From Pseudocercospora fijiensis CIRAD86 (taxonomy: Eukaryota > Ascomycota > Dothideomycetes > Mycosphaerellales > Mycosphaerellaceae), in NCBI RefSeq assembly GCF_000340215.1, contig NW_006921539.1, positions 3,489,733-3,553,732 on the forward strand: DNA of 64,000 nt. Reading direction: 5' to 3'. A program made the position numbers and the translations under genes. The notes beneath the pieces were generated by a model, which worked only from the letters and a program-made list of their open reading frames with translations, had not been told where the DNA came from and made no database searches. Of the stretch, positions 11,832 to 23,137 are shown one piece after another; within the stretch, counting starts at the first letter, position 1; each line of letters begins with the position of its first letter.

Positions 11832-12559
11832 CTGTGCTCACCGATCGCGCGGGCTTCCATAGCACGAATCCGGCGCATCACACGTTGCGGATAGAGTCCT
11901 CCTTCGAAAATTTATGCATCGGTCGCAAGTCAGTTTCCAGTCCTTAAGAGACTAATGCTTGATGGATCAATATCTTCAGACCGGCTTGCTTGCTTCATCT
12001 GACGGAGCTTTGAAATCAAGCAACTCGTTGTTCTGGCTCAACATTGAAGACACGAGGCACCAAAGCAACCTCTCTTTTCCCATGGTCGGTATAAGACAGT
12101 CTCGGAATGCGCGTAACGGGGCGGACAGCACAACACAGCCGTAAGAACGATCGACGAAGACCTTGGCCGAGAAATGCAGCTGGCAGAAGTAAAGGCATCT
12201 CAACACGCAAAATGACCTGAAGATCCGCAAATACCGGCTCATAATGCGAGGGGCCGAGATGCTTACCCCATCCATCCACATAACACGGCAGAACAATGCC
12301 TTTTGGAATGTGGCACAAGATCTTACAGCTCCGAGGAACCAACCAAAAGCTGTATAAGTGCTCAGCAGATGAAGCTTTCAAGTGGACATGGCATTCCAGG
12401 TTGCAAATCGAACAATTGGACGCGCAATAGACTCAGCTATGTTTGAAGCCCCTTCCTGAGATGCGGTTCCTTCGCCACAGTGCCGATCGTATTGATTGCC
12501 AACGGATTCCTCTCACTGCACACGAGAGATCCGCAATGCAATGATGACCTCGCAACATA
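11832..12559. other. Intergenic region with no convincing gene
   Basis: Normal composition. Overlapping minus-strand frames exist (12016-12381 and 11976-12296), but neither has recognisable motifs or splice context. Part may be the promoter of the secreted protein downstream. Confidence 0.4.
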
Positions 12560-13201
12560 ATGTACATAGCCTGGGTGTGCAATACTCTCATTCTGCTTCT
12601 ATGCGTTCTGACTCTACCGATCCTTGCGAAGGACGACAAACCCGAGTGGCAAGCTCAGTACGAAGACTACATCTTAGAGAATTTCGACTTCAACGAACCG
12701 CGAATCACAGCTGGGGCGCAGCGATGGCAAGACGCAAGACTCAGCAGGAGGCAAGCCGTTCAGGGAACCACAAGCTATCAGCAGACCGTGACGAGATCTT
12801 TCGTGGGCACCGATGGCTACACCACTGTTCCATATGCTACCAACGGCCAGCAATGCTCAAGCATATCTCGAAACATGAATGTTGTCTACTCGCCTAATGG
12901 AATCCAATACTTATACATATGTGGCGGAGCTGTCTCAGGAAATATCAACTGGAACTACCAGGCACCCAGCTGGTCCTCATGCATGCCAGAGTGCGATACT
13001 TCAAATAATTGCACTGGTCTCTCGTACAACGGAGGGGCACTGTATGGCATGCAAAATGCTGCAGGTTCAGGTCGATGTACTTACAAAACCGATAATAGAG
13101 GCATGACTTTTACCACAACGAACACCAACCAGCTGGACTCTACAAGAGTAGCTGGAATGCAGAAAGATGTCTACATGAGGAGTATGTCTACTAGCGCATG
13201 A
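12560..13201 (+). CDS. Secreted protein with apple/PAN-like cysteine region
   Basis: A single exon of 213 residues. The N-terminus has a hydrophobic stretch (about residues 7-22, rich in Leu) ending near A-K-D-D, a typical signal peptide. A propeptide-like charged region ends in R-L-S-R-R (near residue 62), a possible dibasic Kex2 site. The mature part holds spaced cysteines, including the pattern C-x3-C-x5-C-x-G-L-S-Y-N-G-G and a later G-R-C-T-Y. This resembles the PAN/apple-like folds found in many ascomycete extracellular proteins. It likely acts outside the cell and is an effector candidate by size and secretion only. Confidence 0.7.
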   Translation: MYIAWVCNTLILLLCVLTLPILAKDDKPEWQAQYEDYILENFDFNEPRITAGAQRWQDARLSRRQAVQGTTSYQQTVTRSFVGTDGYTTVPYATNGQQCSSISRNMNVVYSPNGIQYLYICGGAVSGNINWNYQAPSWSSCMPECDTSNNCTGLSYNGGALYGMQNAAGSGRCTYKTDNRGMTFTTTNTNQLDSTRVAGMQKDVYMRSMSTSA

Positions 13202-14388
13202 GGAGACTACTTGTTAACGTTGTGTAGCCTTCTTCCCAACCACCACCACTTCCACCACTTCCACCACCACTTCCACCACGACATACACATATCATCAGAA
13301 CGGTGTTTACAGCTTTTGGCCGACGGTTCCAGCACCTCCGTGTGAACCCGGATTTTGCTGATCATGGGTGTGATAGCCTTGCTGCGAGGTGCAAATACTG
13401 CGTCTTAACAGACAGAGGATGGACGGGCAATATCCATTGCAAGCACTGGCTCCAAACGTGTCTCAAGTCCATACAATCTATTGATGGAGCATGCTACAGG
13501 AGAAAGTCAGCCAAGCACATGAATTCAGGGCATATGTCAAAGAGCATCAATACTTCCTCTGACCTTTTCAAGATCACAGGCAAAAGACCAGCACACTCAT
13601 GTCCAACCCCATTCACCAACTCAAAGTCCGGTCTAATCCCAATCCCTTCTCACCTCAATCCCACGACCTGACTCATCCTAGCCCTCTTCTCATCACTATT
13701 CTCCCTCCCAGCCCAAAAGTCCTTCAAATCAATCATATCATCACCCATCATAACATCCTCTCCACCAACAAACATCCATCAACACATTCCCAGAAAGTAC
13801 ATCACTCAACCTCTCACCCTCACCTTCCATCGCAACCCCGCCCGTCCGGCCATTTAAGCGAGCGCAGAATCTAGCAGCAATAACATGTTACACTACTTAC
13901 TCAACCTCTTAGGAGAAAGATACGGTAGCAAAATCTTTGCATCACCCGAAATAATACGGGCTAGTATAAAAAAAATTCCAGGCCAGGTCAAATCTTCTTG
14001 ATTAATTGATTGATTTTCGTTCAGGATATATCTCACTCTCAGTAAGTTTAACTTGATAAGAAGAATCTGGATCCAAAGCCGCAGGGAACGAGGGTAGAAA
14101 TTCTTATGGGCGTGGGCATCTGTGTCTCGGCGGGTTGAGCGGAGACGAATTCGATAGGTCAGGATCTGGTCTGCGAACATTAAGAGCGCTGTGGATTTTC
14201 CATGGCGGTATGACTCTGACTCTGGAATTTGAAGGGTTCCATGTGGGTAGGCAAGAGATTCTGGGATGCTTAATAAGAGAACCATACTTCCATACCAGGA
14301 TATCCCAAAGACTCCTAAACACAAATGCCCATTGAGACTCTTCTTCCGAGCCATCTTCACTCGATCAACAGAGAAAACACAACCCACC
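13202..14388. other. Intergenic region, C-rich on the plus strand
   Basis: A CCACCACTT-type simple tandem lies at about 13239-13285, and 13600-13850 is rich in CCA/CTC. Frames here (for example 13599-13874 plus and 13893-14387 minus) are low-complexity or have no coding character. The right part is probably the 3' region of the minus-strand DJ-1/PfpI gene. Confidence 0.5.
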
Positions 14389-15174
14389 CTACCTTACAGG
14401 CTCCACATCCTCCAACCCCTCCGCAAAAGGATCATCCTCCGCATTCTTCGCACGAATCCACTCCATACCCACCACAACTCCCCTCACACTCTCCTCAGGC
14501 AACAACCCACTCATCCAAGCCAAAACCCCATCCGCCCCAGCACTCACCCCACTCGTAGTCCAAACATTCCCATCACAAACCCATCTCGCATGCGAAACCC
14601 AATGCGTCTTGGGTCCCAACTTCGTAACAAATTTCCAAAGTTCCTTATTCGTCGTAGCTTTCTTCCCGTCGAGAATCCCTGCGGCGGCGAGGAGACCAGC
14701 GCCATTACAGATACTGAGGATATATTTCAAAGGCTTCTTTCCCCCCTCGCCAGAACCGTGGTATGTGGATCGGATGAATTCGAGATATTCTTGCATGTGT
14801 GAGAGATCGGTTCCGTCTGGGAAAGGGGTGGGCGCAGCTCCGACGCCACCGGGGATAAGTAAGACGTCGAGCTGTGGCGCTGTCTCAAACGTGTGGGTTG
14901 GGAGGTATTTTTGGGCGTTCATGAAGGAATTTTCGCCGACGGAGATGGGATCGAGGGTTTTGCTGATGATGCTGAGGTTCAGGTCTTCGAAGCCTGGGAA
15001 GCGGGTGAGACAGTTTAGAGCTTCGAGGGGGGCGGCGATGTCGAGGACTTCGAAACCTGGGAAGTAGAGTGCTCCGAAGGATTTCGGGAAGTCTTTAATC
15101 TTCTGGTCTGCCATTTTGGAGGGCTTTTGTTGATGATCGTTGTGATTGTGTCCTGGAATTGGCGAAATGGACAT
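14389..15174 (-). CDS. DJ-1/PfpI family protein (class I glutamine amidotransferase-like fold)
   Basis: A single exon of 261 residues. A second ATG at 15114 (M-A-D-Q) has a strong start context (A at -3, G at +4), so the mature start may lie 20 residues downstream and give about 241 residues. The fold is shown by F-G-A-L-Y-F-P-G-F-E near the start, P-G-G-V-G-A-A-P in the middle, and the nucleophile-elbow motif S-I-C-N-G-A-G-L-L with Cys near residue 156. This pattern is typical of fungal ThiJ/PfpI proteins related to isonitrile hydratase-like enzymes. The exact substrate is not deducible. It probably acts in the cytosol, as no signal peptide is seen. Confidence 0.85.
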   Translation of the reverse strand: MSISPIPGHNHNDHQQKPSKMADQKIKDFPKSFGALYFPGFEVLDIAAPLEALNCLTRFPGFEDLNLSIISKTLDPISVGENSFMNAQKYLPTHTFETAPQLDVLLIPGGVGAAPTPFPDGTDLSHMQEYLEFIRSTYHGSGEGGKKPLKYILSICNGAGLLAAAGILDGKKATTNKELWKFVTKLGPKTHWVSHARWVCDGNVWTTSGVSAGADGVLAWMSGLLPEESVRGVVVGMEWIRAKNAEDDPFAEGLEDVEPVR

Positions 15175-15683
15175 CGTTCTTGTTAAATGACCATGGGTGG
15201 ATCTGGTACAGTGAGGCCTTATGAGTCCGATTCATAAGCTGTCGTATCCGTAGTTGTAGCAGCAATCTATCAAGGCCTACGTATCATGATGTCTGCTGGT
15301 TTGGGCCAGTTGCGGGAAATTGATAGGGCTTGGTGTCGAAAAGCTTCAGGACTGAGTTTTCTGTGAGCAGACACAAAGAGTTTCGTTTTACAGCACGATT
15401 GGAGCCGAGTCTGTATACTACCAGATCAAGTTCCTCATTCAAGCCTGTGGAGAGTGCAGAAGGATTCTCATCCCTGTCAGGGCTAGCACAATTTGGCCGA
15501 GTGCGGATGGCGTGTGGACTCTTGCAGTGCTAGATTCTTGCTCACGGCGACCGGTAGCTGAAGTCCGACCGGCTTACGCTAACGGATCGTGGAAATATCG
15601 TTGATGATGTTATAGCAAGCCGTCAATCAATCGGACGACTGGTGTTCCGTATGTTGGTATGCACGACATTCTTGCACGCTCCA
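15175..15683. other. Intergenic region between two minus-strand genes
   Basis: This holds the promoter side of the DJ-1/PfpI gene and the 3' side of ORC4. No further gene is supported. Confidence 0.5.
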
Positions 15684-18206
15684 TCATATCTCCTTACACC
15701 ACCTCCCCCAAGCGCCAAGATCAACGCCAGACATGCCAATCTCTTCCAAAGCGACATCAACTCTCCCAGTCCCACCAGTCCTGCCATCCTCCATGACAAG
15801 CCCAACATCAATCAATTGATCCCAAGCACCTTTCGCAACTTCTTTGCCCCAGACTTTCGTAGTTGCGATTGCTCCGCTCGCACTGGCCTGCAATCTAGCT
15901 TTGCTTGCCAAGACTTTGTACTCTTCATAAGCAAGTGCGAATGAGATGACTTCGGTATGGTAGATGTTTGTGAGACGAGCGGCGCAGATGGTGAGAGCCA
16001 GCTGTAGTGTGCTCAGCGAGTATAGTAGAGAAAGCTTTGAGTCTGGTGCTTGCAGTGATGCTATTGACATGGAGTTCGAAAAGTGTTCCAAGATGTCCTT
16101 TGTGGTCGGCGAGTCGGTGGGCAGGGTCGCTGCCGTTAGCGAAAGAGTAGCGAAGAACTCTGGCGCGGACTTTGTGGTGTAATATAGGCGGCGAATGACA
16201 GAGCTGCATGCTTCGGACGCAATGGCCTTGTCCACGACGGCGTTCCAAGCAGCGACTGGCTGGAACTTCAAAGCTTCTGTCGACACGTCGAGAATGTCTG
16301 TTTCATCAGCTGTCAAGTCTTCTGATGAGATTGTCATCGCACTCCGACATATCGATTCGAAGCCTTGCAAGCTTTTTGCCATGCTCAGATGTACATATCG
16401 ATGGCTGAATCGAGACTTCACCCGCTTTTCGAGACTCTCGGCGACATCAACTCTGGTGGTGAGGCCCAGCACTGCGATTGGCGCCTTCCGACTTTGCGCA
16501 ATGTCGAATAAGTTATACAACAGCGTCTGCCGAGGATGACCTGCAAAGAGCTCAAACTCGTCGAGAACGAATATGACACTTTTGCTGACCTGGTCTGTCT
16601 CCAAACCTACCTCAGTAGGATGTGACAGTAACGCAAGCAATCTGGTCATGGTATCGGCGTAATTCTTGGAAGTGCCTTCGTCTTCATCCAGCTCCATCTC
16701 CCTGCCAAGCTGCCTCCAGATTTCGCGAAGCGCGATCTTGTCATCAGTGTGAATGAAGCCGTTGAGGCGGACGGCGTGGAAATCTGCCGCATGTTTGGCG
16801 GCTTGCTCGCGGAGAATTTGGTCTACAAGCGCTGTCTTGCCACTGCCTCTGGCGCCGATGAGGAGCATGCTGTTGCTCTCGCCTGCAGTCACTGTCTGCT
16901 CGATAAGCGTAGAGACTTTCGAGTACTCATCATCCAGGTTGGCAAGAGTCGTAGGTCGCTTCTTGGTAGCTTTTTCCAGCACGATTTTCTGAATGCACCG
17001 AATCTGTTCCGGTGAGAATTCTGGGCCTGCAGCCTTTGTCGCATTTATTGCCGTCGGCGCGCCTCTCGTCTTCTTTAGCGTCGTAGCCGTAGCAGCCTTC
17101 GGGCGAGGCTGGGGTACTGGCTTGATAGGCTCGACTTGGACTTCTTCATCATCCGACTCATCCACTTCCATGCGATTCTCAACATCACTCTCAGGAACTT
17201 CAAAGTCGTCAACAGTTCCGGCTGGCTTTCGCTTCCTCCGATCTAGTGGTTTGGTAGGACTAGGCGCAGGAACCGCCTTCTCCAGCTGTGTACTTCGAGA
17301 TCTGGCAGATGATCTACGCTGTGATGAAGTCTTCTTCGATGGGGTGTGCTCTACCGCGTCGCTCATCAATTCGTCATCGCTTCGTTCTGCGACTTCTCTC
17401 CGTGCCTTCTCTTGAATCTCTCTAATCTCGTCTTCGAAGGTCTTCGGCTGAGCAGCAGCAGCCAACAAACCCTTCGACATGCTCGCAGGTTTCCTTCCCA
17501 GCGCTGGTGCAGGTATAGCCACTTCCACGGTATCTTTCTCGTCCTCGCTCGCGCCTGCTCCCGCATCCCCTGCATTGTTCTGCTCGACCTGGTCATGCCC
17601 AGCTTCGCTAGCATCTGCGCTCCCACTTGCATGGTCCGACTCTTCCTCCTCATCTTGCTCCTTGTATGCCTTGCCCGTCGTAGTACCTTGTCTTAACCGC
17701 GTAGCAATCCTTGGCCCTTCTTTGGCAGCATACGTGCTCTTCCGTCCCGTCGCTGGCTTGAATGGGCTATTGCTGTTCCTTCCCTTAGATGCTGGCCCTG
17801 CTGATGATGTGGACCTCTGGTTCTTGAGGGGATCCAGGTTCTTCTTCAACGGCGATGATGCCGCTGCAGCTGACACTGCTCTCGATCCTCCCGGTCTGCT
17901 CGCACCCACTGGTCGCTGCTTGAACTTGGGAGGGGCATGGTTGGCGCCCTCGATATCATCGTATACATCAATGGAGTCTTTCTTTGCTTTCCTCTTCCAG
18001 GTCTTCATCTTCGCCTCAAAGTAGATCTCGGCGCCACTTTTGGGAGGAGCATCTTTCGAGGCAGAGGCTTTTACCGCGGGAGAGGATTTGGCGCTCTGCT
18101 TCTCATATGTTACCGGTGTTCTGCAGTTGCTGGCCTGCGCAGGCGAGCTCTGGTGCTCTTCGTGGCCATTGAGCTTTCTCCTTTTGGGAGCCCTCGAGGT
18201 AGACAT
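15684..18206 (-). CDS. ORC4: Origin recognition complex subunit 4
   Basis: An uninterrupted frame of 840 residues. Residues about 1-400 are disordered and charged with Lys/Ser/Pro-rich segments. The AAA+ domain follows. Walker A is G-A-R-G-S-G-K-T near residue 452 and Walker B is V-I-F-V-L-D-E-F near residue 547, followed by sensor-like L-G-L-T-T-R and V-K-S-R-F-S-H-R segments characteristic of Orc4. The C-terminal part should form the winged helix. The protein binds ATP and DNA as part of the six-subunit ORC at replication origins in the nucleus. The N-terminal extension makes it longer than yeast Orc4 (about 530 residues), and such extensions are usual in filamentous fungi. The start M-S-T-S is the first ATG of the frame. 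Confidence 0.93.
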   Translation of the reverse strand: MSTSRAPKRRKLNGHEEHQSSPAQASNCRTPVTYEKQSAKSSPAVKASASKDAPPKSGAEIYFEAKMKTWKRKAKKDSIDVYDDIEGANHAPPKFKQRPVGASRPGGSRAVSAAAASSPLKKNLDPLKNQRSTSSAGPASKGRNSNSPFKPATGRKSTYAAKEGPRIATRLRQGTTTGKAYKEQDEEEESDHASGSADASEAGHDQVEQNNAGDAGAGASEDEKDTVEVAIPAPALGRKPASMSKGLLAAAAQPKTFEDEIREIQEKARREVAERSDDELMSDAVEHTPSKKTSSQRRSSARSRSTQLEKAVPAPSPTKPLDRRKRKPAGTVDDFEVPESDVENRMEVDESDDEEVQVEPIKPVPQPRPKAATATTLKKTRGAPTAINATKAAGPEFSPEQIRCIQKIVLEKATKKRPTTLANLDDEYSKVSTLIEQTVTAGESNSMLLIGARGSGKTALVDQILREQAAKHAADFHAVRLNGFIHTDDKIALREIWRQLGREMELDEDEGTSKNYADTMTRLLALLSHPTEVGLETDQVSKSVIFVLDEFELFAGHPRQTLLYNLFDIAQSRKAPIAVLGLTTRVDVAESLEKRVKSRFSHRYVHLSMAKSLQGFESICRSAMTISSEDLTADETDILDVSTEALKFQPVAAWNAVVDKAIASEACSSVIRRLYYTTKSAPEFFATLSLTAATLPTDSPTTKDILEHFSNSMSIASLQAPDSKLSLLYSLSTLQLALTICAARLTNIYHTEVISFALAYEEYKVLASKARLQASASGAIATTKVWGKEVAKGAWDQLIDVGLVMEDGRTGGTGRVDVALEEIGMSGVDLGAWGRWCKEI

Positions 18207-18567
18207 GGGTCAAGATTGCTAGACCATGTGGCAGTGCCAGAGAAGCTTTATGTACTACTACTCCACGCGTAGTGAAGTCTCGAAGCGCGTGAAGAGCTTC
18301 TTTACCTGTTTCCGCTCATCAATATTTCAAGCGACGAAAGTAGCAAAAACGCGGAACGCGGCCCGCCCACTAGCGCTCCCGCTCGAATTTCTGCTATATC
18401 TTTGCTTCGCACTCTCTTCCTCTTCCTTTTTTCTTCAGTCGACTTTGTGAGTACCACCAGCAACCCCTACACTTTACAACATCAGCAACTAACGCATGCA
18501 TTCCGCCCCACAGACTTCATGGAATCATTTCTATAGTAAACGTCCACAACTGTATTCTTCAAAGAAG

Positions 18568-18742
18568 CTACAGACTCCAACCTGGCTGATGAGTGCTAAC
18601 CGCGGCGCCTAAGAGTGATGCCGATGTGGTGGTCTTTTCCAGATTGCTGGCGATGATCTCGCCCTGCTTGAGCGTCTGGCTTCGGCCGGTTCCTGCAGGT
18701 AGGTGCTGTCGGTCGTCTGACAGGTCATTTACTTTGAACTTT
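18568..18742 (-). CDS. Possible 3' exon of an unidentified small gene
   Basis: On the minus strand a frame of about 58 codons ends with TAG at 18568-18570. It has a balanced, hydrophilic composition (for example T-L-K-Q-G-E-I-I-A-S-N-L-E-K). It lacks an ATG and is preceded by two TGA codons, so it would have to be a terminal exon. No donor exon was identified with confidence. Confidence 0.2.
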
Positions 18743-19449
18743 TTTCATCAAGAGCTTGGTTCGCTGTGGACTGGGGCTTGGAGAAGAGGCGCGTGGCGGG
18801 ATGAGACGCGGTATTGGACCGACCATGATCATATTCATCTGCTGGACTCCGGGATCGATGCGATGCTGGCACCACGAGGGGCAATCAAAATCACGGGCAA
18901 GCGTGCTGCCGCAACCGCTCATCGTGCGAATTTTGGAAGTTGCGAATTTCAGTGCACACCTCGACCTCACGACCGTCGCCTGTCCTCGAATGCAGAACCT
19001 CACTCTGTACCTAGTACGACCGGATCGCGTTGTCGCCCACATCTACTCTACCATGTGCGATTTGCAAAGCTAGCCGGATTGAAGGTGTTGGGCGCGAAAT
19101 ATGTCGGCAGAGCCGGAGTGTAATTCATAAGCATGATCATTTCATGGTGGAACGAAAACAAGACACACAAGATGGCACTATCAGCATATGCATTCAGGAC
19201 ACTACTTATTCAAGGGCAATTCTCGGATTGCGTCTTGTCAGGATCTTCTTGCAGCGAGAGCGCTCTGGAATGATTCAGGATGCAGCAGATTAGAATAGCA
19301 GTAAGGCCTTCCAGGAAGATGTGGTACCGGACTTAGCCTGCACGACGCGAGTGGTACGACGTGAAAGATCACAAGTTTGTCCCAAGCTCGGTGAGATCGA
19401 TCGGAAGAATTCTGCCCTGCGACATCTTATCGCCTACCTTTCGAAATAC

Positions 19450-19658
19450 CTACTCAGCTGGACTCGAAGCTTGATCATCCACTTCCTCCAAAATCTCAAC
19501 ACGTCTTGCATCTACATCCCGAAAGCTAAATCTTTCTCCGCTGATATCTCGTCTTTGACATCTTCAACATTCTTCAGACGATCTTGGGATGCTTCCGGCT
19601 TCTCCTGCTGCTGACCGGTCACATTGCATTGGTCCGTGATATCGGCTTCTGTGGCCAT
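19450..19658 (-). pseudogene. Small acidic frame with apparent frameshift
   Basis: From an ATG at 19658 (context CACATGG) the minus strand encodes 48 residues rich in Glu, Asp and Gln, ending at TAG (19512-19514). A second frame overlapping its end continues with similarly acidic sequence (R-R-V-E-I-L-E-E-V-D-D) to TAG at 19450-19452. A one-base insertion would join them. This could be a frameshifted gene, an undetected small intron or chance. No homology is recognised. Confidence 0.3.
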
Positions 19659-20152
19659 GTGCTACTCTAACCAGTGCGCATTCCATCATGGAACTCGCGC
19701 TTTTGACAAGATGGTGCACAAAGACCATCGAGGGATATCTCGGAATAACATGGTACCTCGAGTCACGGAATCTGATAGCGGGCTCTTCCAGTTGGTCCAA
19801 GAACATCAACGAATGCTGCTCGGCGGAAGCATCAAGACGCGAAGCTGGCGCGGTGCATCAAGAACTTAATGGAGGATCTCTGTAATTTCGAATTCCAATC
19901 TGCTATCAGCTCCAGCTACTCGATCTGCATCCTGGCCAAACAAACCTATCCAAGGCAACACTGATTCACCCCGACCAGAGCTCATCGAAGCTCAAACATG
20001 AGCATGGCTTACTTGTCACTCCTCTCTGAGGAGCTGATGTTCAAAAATCGAGGACGAGCCTAACCGAGAAGTCGTAGCGGTGGTGTCAATGCGAGCTGTC
20101 ATGATTTTCATGTGTCTTCTCAGCTGGAGCGCTCGAAGAAGCTGCCATTTTC

Positions 20153-22902
20153 TCATTCCTTCTCTTTGTTCTTTTGCTTCTTGTACGGCGGCGACTTCGA
20201 AGTGCCGCGCCCAGTGTGCTCTCCGCGTGGTGGAGTGGACCTCGCGCGCTGCTGTGGGTTAAAGGGCATTGTGGACATCTGTGTACCAAAGGGAGCTGGG
20301 AGCGCGCCCTCGGTAGGAAGAGTTGCAGCACATACCTCGTCCTGGGCCTGCAGCCTATGATCTTTTGGCGATCCTGAAGTTGAATTCTCCTCGCGAGGTT
20401 GAGCACTTCGAGCAGAACGTACGGGTGGCACAGTTGTAGCAATGCTCAAGATGCTTCCTGACGGTCGACCATGCATGCGAGGATCACGACTGAGGTCGTT
20501 CTGCGCTTTTCGAGGAGATGAACCAAGCTGAGGCGCTGCAGAAGCCGGGTTATGCGTTGACTTGCCGGCTGAGCGGGCGTTCAAGATGGGAAGGTCGATG
20601 TTGAAATTCAAGCGATGCACATCTTGGCGTGGAATGAGGCTAGCCTCGCACCACATCTCTGGAGCCGAATAATCACCTTCCAGACGATGGGCCTCCCGAA
20701 CATGCTGCTGTAAGCCTTCGATGCCCCGGAAGAACATGAGCTCGCCCGACTCGGTCCGCGAAGCGTTTGCATGACATACTTTGCAACGAATCAGATACCA
20801 ATTGCCCTCAAGATGCGCAGTATTCGGGTATCTGGAGTGTAGTATCGAGAGATTTAGTGCAGCCGGAGGATCGCCTCTAACGTCACCATGCGGCCGCTTC
20901 TTTGCAGATATGCCAAACGAGGCTTCTGCTTTTGAACGGTCGCTGCTTTTCAGCCTGCCTGGAAACAACTCGACAGGTTCCTTACGTGTTTGAAATATTG
21001 GATTGTCAGTAAGCGTCTTGCTTGCGGAACCTTGCGCGTGTGCATCTTGCAATTCTTGGGAAGGTGGCCTGCTACGCCCCGAGAAGATGCCAGGAGTTAC
21101 TGAGGTGCGGCTGGACGATGCCTCAACGCTCTTTGACCGTACGCTGGTAGCGGCTACAGCATCTAGCTTGAGCGGCAACTGACTGCTCCCAGAATTTGCA
21201 ACTGATTCTGTGCGGGACACATTTCCCGGTGATGCGCTTACAGGAGGCGGATGTGTCTTTTGGGTGAGCCCAGATGCGTTTTGGGAATGATCTTGGATCG
21301 TTTCGGGTAATTCTTCGCGCCTCTCTTCAACTTCGAGAGACTGGCGAGAAGCCTCCAGATGGTGTTGAGTTGGCTTTCGGCAGGTAGTCGTGGGGGATGA
21401 GGCAATAGCATCCTCTCGTGGAGACGACTGTGAATGCCCAGGCGGAATACTCTCCACAAGTTCGATGATGCTGGGATGCTGGATCTGAGGAGCCTCGGCA
21501 AGGCCTGGGGAAGGCTGTGGAGCTATATCACCGGTCATGAGATCTGCTCCGAAAGCGAAATTTGGTGGCAATAGGCGTGATGGCTTTCGAACGCTGCTTG
21601 CTGCTCTGGCGACTGATGAACCTGCATGCCCCTTGACCTTGACAGGCTCGCTCGCATCTCCGCTTGACTTTCTTCGGTCCCGTGGTTGATTGTGTCGCGA
21701 AGAGCTCGAAAGAGTAGGTCCGGATGCAGTGTTGGCCCCAGTATGGGAATCATCCTCCTCCACCTTTTCCTCTTCGATATTCGCACGAGAACGACTCCTC
21801 TTCATTCCATCAGTGCAGCCATCGATCGCAGTGCCTCGCGTCGGTTCAATTGGATTCGTTTCTAGATTTTGGCCTGATTGCAATGTCTTAACATCATCTG
21901 GGCCAAATATGCGCTGACTGCCTCTCAACAATGTCTCTTTTCTCTCGAGCGGTCGCTTCTCACATCCCCGAAAATGAGTAAAGGATATATGCTTGAGCAA
22001 CTCCGAAACAGCAGTGAAGAATTTAGGGTCGTCTCTGGGCCGATTCGCTCCGCAAATGTAGCATTTCACTTCGTGCCATTGGTCATCGAGGCTCAAGACC
22101 ATAGGAAAGAAACGATGAATAGAAGTTTCGTCCTCGACAAGCAGACAGTTGCTAGGTGTACTAGATGCACGCGCTCGTCCACGTCGTGGACCTCCACGGA
22201 CAGGATCATCATCGTCGTCACTGTCATCGCTCTCCTCCGCAGTAGAACCATGGTCTTGGTTGGCGAGAGCATCCGATTCTTGCGTGACTGAACTGACACT
22301 TGGCTGGGTCTCCTCGGGACTCCGGCCAACGCCATCGGTTTTGTCCTCGTCGCCCAATTCCGCCGTGCCTGGCTGCTGGAGATTTTGCTGTCCAAAAGCT
22401 GCGTCTGAGGTTTCGTTTTGTGTGGGTTCTTTGGGACCGTCACCCTGGGTGTCTTCATGAGCAGAGGTAGCGGCCGTTGAATGGTGGGCCGCCCCGATGT
22501 CATCAATCGGTTGGTGACTATACGCGAGTGCTTCATCTACAGACTCGAGGTGTGGTGTAGCGTATTTCTACTGAGGTGTTAGTCATGCCAACATTTTCGG
22601 TGGAAGTAGGTTATACAGACCTCAAGTTCAGCCTGTGCTTTTTCAATATCTGCGTCGAGGGAGTCCATTTCGGCTAGGTACTTCGCAATCGCTGACTCCT
22701 TCGCCACCCTCTCTTTGCGGAGATCAGCAATTCTGTTGCGTAACTCTTTGTGGCGACGCTCGTCCTCCTCTTCTTGTACTTTTGCCTCTTCGGCTGCTTG
22801 GCGGAGTCGTCGCTCTTCCTCTTCTTGCGCTTTAATTATTTCTCGAGCCTTGTTGGCCTGAGCCAGTAGGTCTTTAGACGACGGTCGCCTTGAAAGCGCC
22901 AT
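20153..22902 (-). CDS. Coiled-coil protein with two CxxC...HxxxxH zinc-finger-like modules (family member 1)
   Basis: Exons are 22621-22902 and 20153-22567, with a 53-bp phase-0 intron (GTCTGT donor, GACTAAC branch, TAG acceptor), giving about 898 residues. ATG 22902 lies in good context (GCCATGG). Residues about 10-94 form a Glu/Arg/Lys-rich coiled coil. Two modules follow, near residues 258-292 and 683-720. Each has W-[HY]-x3-C-x2-C-[GH]-A-N, then F-F, then L-x2-H-x4-H. Between them lie long Ser/Pro-rich disordered stretches, and the C-terminus is basic (K-K-Q-K-N-K-E-K-E). Four ligands spaced C-x2-C and H-x4-H suggest zinc binding and perhaps DNA or protein contacts in the nucleus. That role is inference. 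Two neighbours carry the same module. Confidence 0.75.
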
Positions 22903-23137
22903 GGCGAGCAAATCTCTGTGGCGCTCGAATGTCGCGTCTCAAAGTTGAATGTTTTGGTGCTGCAGGAGCGATTTGAGCTCAATTTATATATGCGCGAAGC
23001 TAACGGCTTTCTAGCCTGTTCCGGAATGACGAGTGCCCGCAGATACATTTCGACTAGCATCGATTTTCCGTCAAAGGCAAGCCACGACAGCTTCAGTCGT
23101 TGCGGATAAGACATTGCTGCAAGTCGAGACAGATATA
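22903..23137. promoter_or_regulatory. Shared bidirectional upstream region of zinc-finger family members 1 and 2
   Basis: The starts of the minus-strand gene (22902) and the plus-strand gene (23138) face away from each other with 235 bp between them. No specific motif was identified. Divergent control is inferred from the layout only. Confidence 0.4.

Larger units (their letters stand above)
18207..20152. other. Long intergenic region with weak coding signals
   Basis: The promoter of ORC4 lies at the left, with a pyrimidine-rich stretch at about 18400-18440. Several mutually overlapping frames occur on both strands without recognisable domains. Two minus-strand stretches look more protein-like than the rest and are listed separately (18568-18742 and 19450-19658). 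Confidence 0.4.

Noticed and set aside
12016..12381. 121-codon minus-strand frame
   Set aside because: Overlaps other equally long frames and shows no domain, signal peptide or convincing splice context.
13893..14387. 164-codon minus-strand frame downstream of the DJ-1/PfpI gene
   Set aside because: No motif and unusual composition. It is probably the 3' untranslated region and flank.
15685..18022. Several plus-strand frames of 60-180 codons
   Set aside because: They are antisense to ORC4, which has clear AAA+ motifs.
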